DNA of 64,000 bases, taken from contig CAJULD010000005.1 of assembly GCA_910587505.1 (NCBI GenBank), forward strand, positions 39,477-103,476. The letters run 5' to 3'. Below are positions 24,907 through 32,263 of this stretch, one piece after another; the first letter of the stretch is position 1; each line of letters begins with the position of its first letter. This DNA is from an uncultured Oscillospiraceae bacterium (GTDB lineage Bacteria > Bacillota > Clostridia > Oscillospirales > Oscillospiraceae). A model generated the notes under the pieces. The model was not told the DNA's origin. It saw nothing but the letters and a program-made list of their open reading frames with translations, and did no database searches. The translations under genes were made by a program, and so were the position numbers.

Positions 24907-26535
24907 TCATGCCGTTACCGAGAGGTCTATTCCCCGTATCTGCTTTCTCAAAGGCAGGATGGCGGCGGGGGACACCGACAATTCGTCCACTCCCATTCGC
25001 AGGAAGGTTTCCGTCAGCGCCGGGTCGGCGCCCAGCTCCCCGCAGATGCCCACCCGGCAGCCGTGCCGGTGTCCGGCCTCCACGGTATGCCGGATCATCC
25101 GCAGAAGGGCGGGGTGACGGGGATCGTAAAAGCGGTCCAGCTTCGGGTTCTGCCGGTCGATGGCCAGGGTGTACTGGGTCAGGTCGTTGGTCCCGATGGA
25201 AAAGAAGTCCGCCTCCTCCGCCAGCTCTCCGGCGATCATCACGGCGGCGGGGGTCTCGATCATGACGCCGATTTCCACGTCCCCCATGGCCGCGCCCTGC
25301 CGGCGCAGCTCCAGGCGGCATTCCTCCAGAATCGCCCTGGCCTCCCTGACCTCCTCCACGGAGATAATCATGGGAAACAGGATGGAAACGGAGCCGAAGG
25401 CGCTGGCCCGGAGGATGGCCCGCAGCTGAGTTTTGAAGAGCTCCTTTCGGGTCAGACAGATTCGGATGGCCCGATAGCCCAGGGCGGGGTTCGCCTCCTT
25501 TTCCAGCCGGAAGTACCCTGCCTGCTTGTCCGCTCCGATGTCCAGGGTGCGGATGACGGTCCGCTTTCCGGCCATGGCCTCCGCCGCCTGCCGGTAGAGC
25601 CGGAACTGCTGCTCCTCCGTGGGATAGTCCTGAGAATTCAGGTAGAGGAACTCGCTGCGGAAGAGACCGATGCCCTGGGCGTCGTTTTCCAGCGCCAGCT
25701 CCAGGTCTCCGGCGCTGCCGGCGTTGGCGTATACCGGGATCTCCCTGCCGTCCAGGGTTACGCCGGGCCGGCCCTTCAGCTCCTGCAAAAGAGCGGTCTG
25801 CTGCCGGTCCTCTCTGCGGCGGGCCTCCATGGCGGCGAGAATCTCCGGAGTCGGATCAATGTAGACGCGGTTCTGGTCGCCGTCCAGCGCCGCCGGCTTT
25901 CCGTCCCAGCTTTCGTCAAAGTCCACTCCCACGAGGGCGGGAATATTCATGGCGCGGGCCAGAATCGCCGTGTGGCTGCTGCGGGAGCCCCGGCGGAGGA
26001 CGAGGCCCAGCAGCCTGCTCCTGTCCAGCTGCACCGTCTCGCTGGGGGACAGATCGTCCGCAGCCAGAATAGCGGGCCCGCCGTCCTCTGTAAAAGCGTC
26101 CCTTCGCCCGGTCAGGATGTCCGCCACCCGCCGGGAAACATCCATCACATCCGCGGCGCGGGCTTGCATGTATTCGTCCTCCATGGCGGCAAAGGCGGCG
26201 GAAAAGCGCTCCCCGGCGGCCCTGACGGCGTATTCGGCGGTGGCGCTCTGACTGCCGGTCATGTCCTTCACCGCGTCCAGGTAGTCCTCGTCCTCCAGCA
26301 TCATCCGGTGGATTTCAAAGATGGCCGCGTTATCCTCTCCCAGCTCGTCCCGCGCCTTCTCACAGAGACCGGCCAGCTCCTCACGGGCCCTGCCGCAGGC
26401 GGAGCGGAAGCGCGCCCATTCCTCCGCCGGGGTCAGAGAGGAGAAGCGGCAAAATGGCGTCTCCTCTCTTCTGTAGACCCGCAGAGGACCGACGGCGACG
26501 CCGCCCTGAACAGATTTTCCGGCTGCGACCTGCAT
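24907..26535 (-). CDS. ptsI: PTS enzyme I (phosphoenolpyruvate-protein phosphotransferase)
   Basis: Autophosphorylates from PEP and passes phosphate to HPr. 542 residues, slightly shorter than the usual 570. N-terminal swivelling domain with GSRSSHTAILARAMNIPALVG, active-site His188; PEP-binding barrel with GIGLFRSEFLYL, EANPALGYRAIR, IGVMIETPAAV, FFSIGTNDLTQYTLAIDR and GICGELGADP. The start has a GGGAGGC site. It is the third gene of a minus-strand run dCMP deaminase-HPr-EI, but a 211-bp gap with a hairpin lies between HPr and EI. No sugar-specific EII genes are in the window. Confidence 0.95.
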   Translation of the reverse strand: MQVAAGKSVQGGVAVGPLRVYRREETPFCRFSSLTPAEEWARFRSACGRAREELAGLCEKARDELGEDNAAIFEIHRMMLEDEDYLDAVKDMTGSQSATAEYAVRAAGERFSAAFAAMEDEYMQARAADVMDVSRRVADILTGRRDAFTEDGGPAILAADDLSPSETVQLDRSRLLGLVLRRGSRSSHTAILARAMNIPALVGVDFDESWDGKPAALDGDQNRVYIDPTPEILAAMEARRREDRQQTALLQELKGRPGVTLDGREIPVYANAGSAGDLELALENDAQGIGLFRSEFLYLNSQDYPTEEQQFRLYRQAAEAMAGKRTVIRTLDIGADKQAGYFRLEKEANPALGYRAIRICLTRKELFKTQLRAILRASAFGSVSILFPMIISVEEVREARAILEECRLELRRQGAAMGDVEIGVMIETPAAVMIAGELAEEADFFSIGTNDLTQYTLAIDRQNPKLDRFYDPRHPALLRMIRHTVEAGHRHGCRVGICGELGADPALTETFLRMGVDELSVSPAAILPLRKQIRGIDLSVTA

Positions 26536-26642
26536 GGCAACTGCCTCCCTCAGAACTTTTATTAACTGTTTTCGGATTCAGAATCCGGAAATAATACCAT
26601 TGATTTGCGCCGTTTTGCCCGCCGCAAAAACACGGCATATAT

Positions 26643-26671
26643 TTACTTCCGTGCCCAAAGCACGGAAGTAA
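26643..26671 (-). terminator. 12-bp hairpin between ptsH and ptsI
   Basis: Perfect stem 26643-26654 with 26660-26671, 5-nt loop, flanked by ATAT on both sides. With no U-tract it may be an attenuator or an RNA-processing site that separates HPr and EI expression. Confidence 0.5.
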
Positions 26672-26681
26672 TATAACCGCG

Positions 26682-26746
26682 GGGGATGCCGGATGGACGG
26701 GAAAGAGACCGCCCGGGCGGCGCCCAGCGGCTGTGAACACAGCTTC
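26682..26746. repeat. dispersed repeat, copy 2 (partial)
   Basis: The first 20 bases (26682-26701, GGGGATGCCGGATGGACGGG) are identical to 37279-37298. The right end (TGTGAACACAGCTTCT) resembles that of the copy at 37264-37345 (TGTGAATACAGGCTCT). Confidence 0.55.
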
Positions 26747-27007
26747 TTAAAGGTTGTCCTTAAAAAACTGCTCCAGGGCGGCGGCGTTGGCCTCCTCGCT
26801 GCCGCCCTCCACGGTGACGGTGACGGTGTCGCCCTGTCCGATCCCCAGCATCATGAGAGCCATCAGCCTGGTGGCGGAGGCGGAGCCGCCGCCTGCCTTC
26901 TCAATGATGACGGTGCTGTCCAGGGCTTTGGCCGCATTGACCAGCAGGCCGGCGGGACGGGCATGGATGCCCACGGGGCTGGTAACGGTGTACCGGAAGG
27001 TCCGCAT
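26747..27007 (-). CDS. HPr-family phosphocarrier protein
   Basis: 86 residues; carries phosphate from enzyme I to sugar permeases. The GIHARPAG motif gives the phosphorylatable His15. The regulatory Ser46 of Firmicute HPr is not conserved. In the helix ATRLMALMMLGI the aligned residue is Arg47 (or Thr46 if the one-residue insertion in the GGGSASA loop is placed later), so control by HPr kinase and CcpA co-repression would be altered. Start CAT at 27005-27007 matches the family N-terminus; the frame is open further upstream but without homology. It starts 2 bp after the dCMP deaminase stop. Confidence 0.92.
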   Translation of the reverse strand: MRTFRYTVTSPVGIHARPAGLLVNAAKALDSTVIIEKAGGGSASATRLMALMMLGIGQGDTVTVTVEGGSEEANAAALEQFFKDNL

Positions 27008-27009
27008 GG

Positions 27010-27498
27010 TCAGTCTTCCCTTCCGCTGGGCAGGGTGTCGTCCTCCTCGATCCACTCCCGGACCATGGTCACGGTATAGACGCCGGGGCCGGTGCGGGCG
27101 ACGACCTTTTCCAGACCGGCGTTGATAATCATCCGGCGGCACATGGAACAGGAGGAGGTATCATGCAGGAGCTCCCCGGTGACGGCGTTTTTCCCCGCCA
27201 GGTACAGGGTCCCGCCTGCCATATCCCGCCGGGCGGCGGAGATAATGGCGTTGGCCTCCGCGTGCACGGAGCGGCAGAGCTCGTAGCGCTGGCCCTGAGG
27301 GATGTTCATCTCCTCCCGTGCGCAGCGGCACAGATCCACACAGTTTTTGCGCCCGCGGGGAGCGCCGTTGTAGCCGGTGGAAATAATCTCGTCGCTTTTT
27401 ACGATGATCGCGCCATAGCGGCGGCGCAGGCAGGTGGAGCGGCCGATCACGGTCTCGGCGATATCCAGGTAATAGTTTTCTTTGCTGACTCTCTCCAT
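27010..27498 (-). CDS. deoxycytidylate (dCMP) deaminase family protein
   Basis: 162 residues. Converts dCMP to dUMP for thymidylate synthesis, as in ComEB/Dcd proteins. Zinc site: VHAEANAI with His79 and catalytic Glu81, and SSCSMC with Cys117 and Cys120. Substrate-loop features STGYNGAPRG and NCVDLC are typical of dCMP deaminases. Start at 27498 is preferred for its GAGGGA site; an upstream ATG at 27519 is possible. First gene of the run with HPr and EI, an unusual mix of nucleotide and PTS functions, with its promoter at 27578-27606. Confidence 0.9.
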   Translation of the reverse strand: MERVSKENYYLDIAETVIGRSTCLRRRYGAIIVKSDEIISTGYNGAPRGRKNCVDLCRCAREEMNIPQGQRYELCRSVHAEANAIISAARRDMAGGTLYLAGKNAVTGELLHDTSSCSMCRRMIINAGLEKVVARTGPGVYTVTMVREWIEEDDTLPSGRED

Positions 27499-27577
27499 CA
27501 GGAATCCCTCCCCATTCATTTGCCGGAGGCGGTGCGTATTTTCCTGAGCCCATGGGCGCGCCGCCGGCTTCTCTTAG

Positions 27578-27606
27578 ATTATAAAGGGAATCCGGCGAAA
27601 AGGCAA
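27578..27606 (-). promoter_or_regulatory. promoter of the deaminase-HPr-EI run
   Basis: On the minus strand TTGCCT (27601-27606), 17-bp spacer, consensus TATAAT (27578-27583), 80 bp before the deaminase start. Confidence 0.7.
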
Positions 27607-27731
27607 GGGGGCATTTTGCCGCCGCCGCACAGCGGCCGGAGGCCGCCCCATGGCGCAAAAAGTACCCGCGGGACCGGGACGCGGAGCTCCCGGAGGAGCC
27701 GGCTGACTTTCCGGCAGGCGGGAAAATCAAT

Positions 27732-27759
27732 TTGCATTTTTCACCATATGTGCTATACT
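27732..27759 (+). promoter_or_regulatory. promoter of deoD
   Basis: TTGCAT (27732-27737), 16-bp spacer, TATACT (27754-27759), about 42 bp before the deoD start. The 27607-27731 stretch between the two divergent promoters shows no other feature. Confidence 0.65.
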
Positions 27760-27801
27760 GAGAAGAGAACCACCAAACTGACAGGAAAGAAGGAAAACGA
27801 C

Positions 27802-28521
27802 ATGTCCACTCCCCATAATTCCGCCAGTCCCGGCGATTTCGCCAGAACCGTTCTGATGCCCGGCGACCCCCTGCGGGCGAAGTTCATTGCCGACACCTTC
27901 CTGGAGGATGCGCGGCTGGTCAACAATGTACGGGGTATCCACGGATATACCGGGACCTTCCGGGGCGTTCCTGTTTCCGTCATGGCCTCCGGCATGGGAA
28001 TGCCCTCCATCGGCATTTACTCCTATGAGCTGTTTCATGACTACGGCGTGGAGAACATCATCCGCATCGGCTCCGCCGGAGCCATCAGCGGGAAGCTGAA
28101 GCTGCGGGACGTGGTGGCCGCCCAGGGGGCCTGCACCAATTCCAGCTTTGCCCACCAGTACGGGCTGCCCGGCCAGTTTGCCCCCATTGCCGACTATACG
28201 CTGCTGGAGACCGCCGTGGCCTGCGCCCGTGAGATCGGCGTGGAGATGCCGGTGGGCAACCTGCTCTCCTCCGACACCTTCTACGACGCCTCCGAATCCA
28301 CCATGAAGTGGGCGGAAATGGGGGTACTGGCCGTGGAGATGGAGGCTGCGGGGCTGTATATGACCGCCGCCCGGCTGGGCAAACGGGCTCTGGCCATCTG
28401 CTCCATTTCCGACAGCATTGTCACCGGCGAGGCGCTGCCCGCCTCCCAGCGGCAGACCACCTTTACCACCATGATGAAAATTGCCCTGGAGACCGCCGTG
28501 AAAATAGCGGAGGGCCAATGA
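27802..28521 (+). CDS. deoD: purine-nucleoside phosphorylase, DeoD type
   Basis: Phosphorolysis of purine (deoxy)nucleosides for salvage. 239 residues, the standard length for the hexameric DeoD class. Motifs: LMPGDPLRAKFIADTFL (phosphate site), GMGMPSIGIYSYEL, IRIGSAGAI, SDTFYD, VEMEAAGLY and CSISDSIVTGE with the catalytic Asp near 204. Start ATG 27802 has AAGGA at 8-bp spacing; the longer open frame running back to 27163 is antisense to the deaminase and not coding. Followed 22 bp later by the MBL-fold gene. Confidence 0.95.
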   Translation: MSTPHNSASPGDFARTVLMPGDPLRAKFIADTFLEDARLVNNVRGIHGYTGTFRGVPVSVMASGMGMPSIGIYSYELFHDYGVENIIRIGSAGAISGKLKLRDVVAAQGACTNSSFAHQYGLPGQFAPIADYTLLETAVACAREIGVEMPVGNLLSSDTFYDASESTMKWAEMGVLAVEMEAAGLYMTAARLGKRALAICSISDSIVTGEALPASQRQTTFTTMMKIALETAVKIAEGQ

Positions 28522-28543
28522 ACAGAAAAGGAGGACATTTGCT

Positions 28544-29158
28544 ATGACCATCACCTGGCTGGGACATTCCAGCTTCCTTCTGGAGAGCGGAGGCTTCCGC
28601 GCCCTGCTGGACCCCTACCACGAGGTCCAGGGCCTGCCCGACGTGGAGGCGGAGGCGGACGCCGTCTATTGCAGCCACGACCATTTTGACCACGCCTGGA
28701 CCGAAAACGTCCGCCTGACCTCCGGCAGGGAAAATCCCTTTACTGTCAGGGAGATTGCTACTTTCCACGACGGCCAGGGCGGCGCGCTGCGGGGAGCCAA
28801 CATAGTGCGCACCTTCACTGCCGGGGGGCTTACCGTGGCGCATCTGGGCGATCTGGGCCATCCGCTCAGCGACGCGCAGCTGGCGGAAATCGGCCATTGC
28901 GACGCGGTTCTTATCCCGGTGGGCGGGTTCTACACCATCGATGCCGCTCAGGCGAAGCAGGCGGCCGACGCCATCGGCGCAGGCGTAGTGATTCCCATGC
29001 ACTACCGGAAGGGGCCCGTGGGCTTCGACGTGCTGGGCACGCTGGAGGACTTCACCGGACTGTACCCGGAAGAGCAGGTCCGGGAGTATCCCGCCAACAC
29101 CCTGACCCTGACGGCGGATATGCCCCGGCAGGTGGCGGTGCTGGCGCTGCCGCAGTAA
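28544..29158 (+). CDS. MBL-fold metal-dependent hydrolase
   Basis: 204 residues of the metallo-beta-lactamase superfamily, YtkL/UlaG-like (UPF0173) branch. WLGHSSFLL near residue 5, SHDHFDHAW with His45, His47, Asp49 and His50, a VAHLGDLGHPL ligand strand near 100, VLIPVGGFYTID, and VIPMHYR near the end. Family members hydrolyse diverse ester or phosphodiester substrates; the substrate here is unknown. Only 22 bp after deoD with its own GGAGG site, so co-transcribed and possibly linked to nucleotide metabolism. Confidence 0.88.
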   Translation: MTITWLGHSSFLLESGGFRALLDPYHEVQGLPDVEAEADAVYCSHDHFDHAWTENVRLTSGRENPFTVREIATFHDGQGGALRGANIVRTFTAGGLTVAHLGDLGHPLSDAQLAEIGHCDAVLIPVGGFYTIDAAQAKQAADAIGAGVVIPMHYRKGPVGFDVLGTLEDFTGLYPEEQVREYPANTLTLTADMPRQVAVLALPQ

Positions 29159-29172
29159 ACGCCTCATAGAGG

Positions 29173-29205
29173 AAGCGGCCCCGTGTTCTCACGGGGCCGC
29201 TTTTT
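29173..29205. terminator. intrinsic terminator
   Basis: 13-bp perfect stem 29173-29185 with 29190-29202, loop TTCT, followed by TTT. It ends the deoD/MBL transcript. Confidence 0.9.
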
Positions 29206-29248
29206 GACAATAAACTGTATTTTTCTACAGGAAATCAACTACAGGAAA

Positions 29249-30079
29249 TCATGTGCTCCTGGGCAGCTCCTCCAGTGACCTGAAGGTATACCCCATCCCC
29301 TCCCATCTGGTCAGCAGCTCGTCCAGAATTTCCGCGTTGGTCCGGGAGGTGGAGTGGAGCAGCACAATGGCCCCGTCGTGGATCCTGGGCAGCAGCTTGG
29401 CGTAGGCCTGCTCCGCCGTAGGCTGTTTGTCGGTGTTCCAGTCCACGTAGGCCAGGCTCCAGAAGATCGTTTTATATCCCAGCGCCTGGGCCTGCTTCAG
29501 ATTTTCTTCGCTGTACTTTCCCTGAGGCGGCCGGTAGAAATGGGAGAGGGTCTTCCCCGTGGTCTGCCGGTAGAGAGAGGCCAGGCTGTCCAGCTCCTCC
29601 TGGAAGGCGGACTGCCGGGAGATGCTGGACATATCCGGGTGGTGGAAGGTGTGGTTGCCCACCACGTGGCCCTCCTCCGCCATGCGGCAGACGATGTCGG
29701 GAGCGGACTCGATCATGTGGCCCACCACGAAAAAGGCGGCGGGGGCGTTGTGCTTTTTCAGCGCATCCAGAATCTGTTCGGTGTAGCCGTTCTCATAGCC
29801 GCAGTCAAAGGTCAGATAAATTACCTTCTGTGAAGTGTCCCCCAGATAGTACGCGCCGTATTTTGCCAGATCGGCGGGAGAGGCGTTGCCCACCGGAGGC
29901 TGCCCCTCCGTCGGGAAAGACAAACCCCAGTCGCTGGCGGCGGCCGGAACGGCGGCGGACCCGGCGGTGGAGACCGCCTCTTCTTCGCCGCCCCAGAGGG
30001 AGAGGATCACGGCGGCGGCCAGCAGGGCCGCCGTCAGAAGACTGTACAGCAGCAGGGATTTCTTGTTGGCGGAAAACAT
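29249..30079 (-). CDS. pdaA: polysaccharide deacetylase, PdaA type (muramic delta-lactam/sporulation)
   Basis: 276 residues: one N-terminal membrane anchor (about 8-30), a spacer, and a NodB domain. LTFDCGYENGYTEQIL gives catalytic Asp92 with the Cys-Gly variant typical of PdaA; GNHTFHHPDM supplies metal His143 and His147; FYRPPQGKYS and IVLLHSTSRTN complete the active site. PdaA removes the N-acetyl group from muramic acid for delta-lactam formation in spore cortex, so this supports a spore-former. Alone on the minus strand, convergent with the MBL gene. Confidence 0.85.
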   Translation of the reverse strand: MFSANKKSLLLYSLLTAALLAAAVILSLWGGEEEAVSTAGSAAVPAAASDWGLSFPTEGQPPVGNASPADLAKYGAYYLGDTSQKVIYLTFDCGYENGYTEQILDALKKHNAPAAFFVVGHMIESAPDIVCRMAEEGHVVGNHTFHHPDMSSISRQSAFQEELDSLASLYRQTTGKTLSHFYRPPQGKYSEENLKQAQALGYKTIFWSLAYVDWNTDKQPTAEQAYAKLLPRIHDGAIVLLHSTSRTNAEILDELLTRWEGMGYTFRSLEELPRST

Positions 30080-30191
30080 GCTTTTTCTCCTTTGCAGCGT
30101 TTTGTCCTGATTATTCTGTGCGGAGGGTTGGGAATTATGCGGCGGGACAGGACAAATCTCCTTTTCAGTATTTCGGGGCGGGCGGCTCCTG

Positions 30192-30217
30192 GTACTTTTC
30201 CCGTGCGGGAAAAGTAC
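30192..30217. repeat. small palindrome (GTACTTTTCCC family), copy 1
   Basis: Perfect 11-bp stem 30192-30202 with 30207-30217, loop GTGC. A near-identical palindrome lies at 58981-59006. It stands between divergent genes (pdaA and the moxR operon). Confidence 0.6.
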
Positions 30218-30324
30218 ATGCGCCCCTCTGGAAGGGAAACAGGAAAAACCAGTTGACGCACCGCCGGAAAAATTTTATAATTGCAGAAGAACACGCTGCC
30301 GCGGCGGCGGAAAGGACAAACCCG

Positions 30325-31260
30325 ATGAACGAACGAAACCTGGCCTCCGAGGTGGTCTCGGAGGTAAAGAAGGCTATTGTCGGCAAGGATGCCGTCCTGG
30401 TCAAGGTGCTTGCCGCCATTCTGGCCGGAGGACACATTCTGCTGGAGGATATCCCCGGCGTGGGAAAGACCACACTGGCGCTGGCCTTTGCCCGTGCGCT
30501 GGATCTCCGGTTTTCCCGCGTGCAGTTCACGCCGGACGTTATGCCCTCCGATGTGACGGGATTTTCCATTTATGACAAGTCCACCGGAAAGATGGAGTAC
30601 CAGCCGGGGGCGGTGATGTGCAACCTGTTTCTGGCCGACGAGCTGAACCGGGCCACCAGCCGCACCCAGTCCGCGCTGCTGGAGGCCATGGAGGAGGGAC
30701 AGGTCACCGTGGACGGCGTCAGCCGCCCGGTGCCCCGGCCCTTCATGGTCATCGCCACCCAGAACCCCGTGGGCGCCTCCGGCACACAGAAGCTGCCGGA
30801 CAGCCAGCTGGACCGGTTCCTGCTGCGGCTGAGCATGGGCTACCCCTCGGAACAGGAGGAGCTGGAGCTGCTTCGCCGCCGGCAGTACGGCCAGGCCATG
30901 GACGGCGTGAAGCAGGTGGTGGACCGGGAGCAGCTGGAGCAGATGCGCCAGGCCGCCGGCCGGGTCCACGTCAGCGAGAGCATCATGCAGTACATCATCC
31001 GCCTGGTGAACGCCACGCGGAAGCACCCCCAGCTGCTTCAGGGAGCCAGTCCCCGGGCAACCCTGGCCATTACCGCCGTCAGCCGGTCGGTGGCGTTCCT
31101 CCGGGCCAGGGACTACGTGGTGCCCGAGGACGTGCAGACCATCTGGGCGGACGCGGCGGCCCACCGGCTGCTGCTGGTTCCCGGCGCGGAGCGCAGCGTC
31201 AGTACGGTCGAGATTGCCCACGCCGTCCTTCGCGCCACGGAAGCGCCCAGAATCTCATAG
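30325..31260 (+). CDS. MoxR-family AAA ATPase
   Basis: 311 residues. A chaperone-like AAA+ ATPase that acts on partner proteins made by the following genes. Walker A GVGKTT at 45-50, Walker B LFLADELNRA, MEEGQVTVDG insert, sensor 1 ATQNPVG, arginine-finger region LDRFLLRL, and the C-terminal lid with GASPRATLAI. Start ATG 30325 follows AAAGGA; upstream frame is open but unrelated. First gene of the MoxR-DUF58-transglutaminase trio, a widespread envelope-linked operon. The next gene begins 4 bp after its stop. Confidence 0.93.
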   Translation: MNERNLASEVVSEVKKAIVGKDAVLVKVLAAILAGGHILLEDIPGVGKTTLALAFARALDLRFSRVQFTPDVMPSDVTGFSIYDKSTGKMEYQPGAVMCNLFLADELNRATSRTQSALLEAMEEGQVTVDGVSRPVPRPFMVIATQNPVGASGTQKLPDSQLDRFLLRLSMGYPSEQEELELLRRRQYGQAMDGVKQVVDREQLEQMRQAAGRVHVSESIMQYIIRLVNATRKHPQLLQGASPRATLAITAVSRSVAFLRARDYVVPEDVQTIWADAAAHRLLLVPGAERSVSTVEIAHAVLRATEAPRIS

Positions 31261-31264
31261 CGTT

Positions 31265-32263
31265 ATGCTCAGACGGCGCATTGCATATGCCATCGCCCTG
31301 CTGCTGAGCCTGCTGGGCCAGCTTCTGGACGTGGGATATCTCTTTCATTTCACTTTTTTTGCGGTGCTGGCCTTCCCGCTGCTGGGCCTTCTCATCAGCC
31401 TGCCGGCCATGCTGGGCTGCCGGGCGAAGCTGACCGCCTCGTCCCATTCTGTCGCCAGAGGGGAGGTGGCCAGCTGGACCCTCTCCCTGACCAACCGCTT
31501 CCGGCTGCCCGTGGCCCGGACCTCCTACCGCCTGCGGGTAGCCAACCACATGAGCGGCGAGGTGCATTCGGGCCGCTCGGTCCTCAGGGACGTGATGCCG
31601 GAGGAGAACCGGGTCTGGACGCTGGAGACGGACCACTGCGGCATGGTGGAGTGCCGGACGGAGCGGATATGGGTCTGCGACTGTCTGGGCCTGTTTGCCC
31701 TGCCGGTGCGCGCGCCGTCGCCGTCTACCGTCCTGGTGGAGCCTGTTCCGGAGCATCCGGGGCCCATTGAGCTGCCGGAAGGAGCCGGGATCCTCGGACC
31801 CCTGCCCAGAGGGAGGAGCGTTTACGGGGAGAATTACGAGCTGCGCGATTACAGGCCGGGGGACAGCCTGCGGATGATTCACTGGAAGATGAGCGCCAAG
31901 CGGGACGGGCTGATTACCCGGGAGCCGCCGGAGGACATCCGGCTCCTGCCGGTGCTGACCTTCAATCACTTCGGTCTGCTGGAGCAGGTGGACCGGACGC
32001 TGGACCGGCTGGAGGGGACCAGCGCGGCCCTGCTGGAGCAGGACCGGCCCCACGAGATCCGCTGGGTCCACCCGGAGACCGGCGCGGTGCGCCGCTATCC
32101 GGTGGGGGGCAGGCGGGACTGGGAGACATGTCTGGCGGCGATATTGTCCGATCCCGCGCCTCTCCGGGGCCGCTCCATTCTGGAGGGGACCCTGCGTCAG
32201 GAGGGAGGCCCGGTGTATCAGATCCACATTGACGGGAAGGAGGCGGGACATGGGAGTCCTTGA
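31265..32263 (+). CDS. DUF58 domain membrane protein
   Basis: 332 residues: two N-terminal membrane helices (about 5-45), a beta-sandwich region, then the DUF58 signature GENYELRDYRPGDSLRMIHWKMSAKRDGLITREP near residues 190-225. The C-terminal part includes a short vWA-like section ending the protein. Members are thought to be clients of MoxR ATPases in envelope assembly; no enzymatic activity is known. Start ATG 31265 is 4 bp after moxR and it overlaps the transglutaminase gene by 14 bp. Confidence 0.88.
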   Translation: MLRRRIAYAIALLLSLLGQLLDVGYLFHFTFFAVLAFPLLGLLISLPAMLGCRAKLTASSHSVARGEVASWTLSLTNRFRLPVARTSYRLRVANHMSGEVHSGRSVLRDVMPEENRVWTLETDHCGMVECRTERIWVCDCLGLFALPVRAPSPSTVLVEPVPEHPGPIELPEGAGILGPLPRGRSVYGENYELRDYRPGDSLRMIHWKMSAKRDGLITREPPEDIRLLPVLTFNHFGLLEQVDRTLDRLEGTSAALLEQDRPHEIRWVHPETGAVRRYPVGGRRDWETCLAAILSDPAPLRGRSILEGTLRQEGGPVYQIHIDGKEAGHGSP

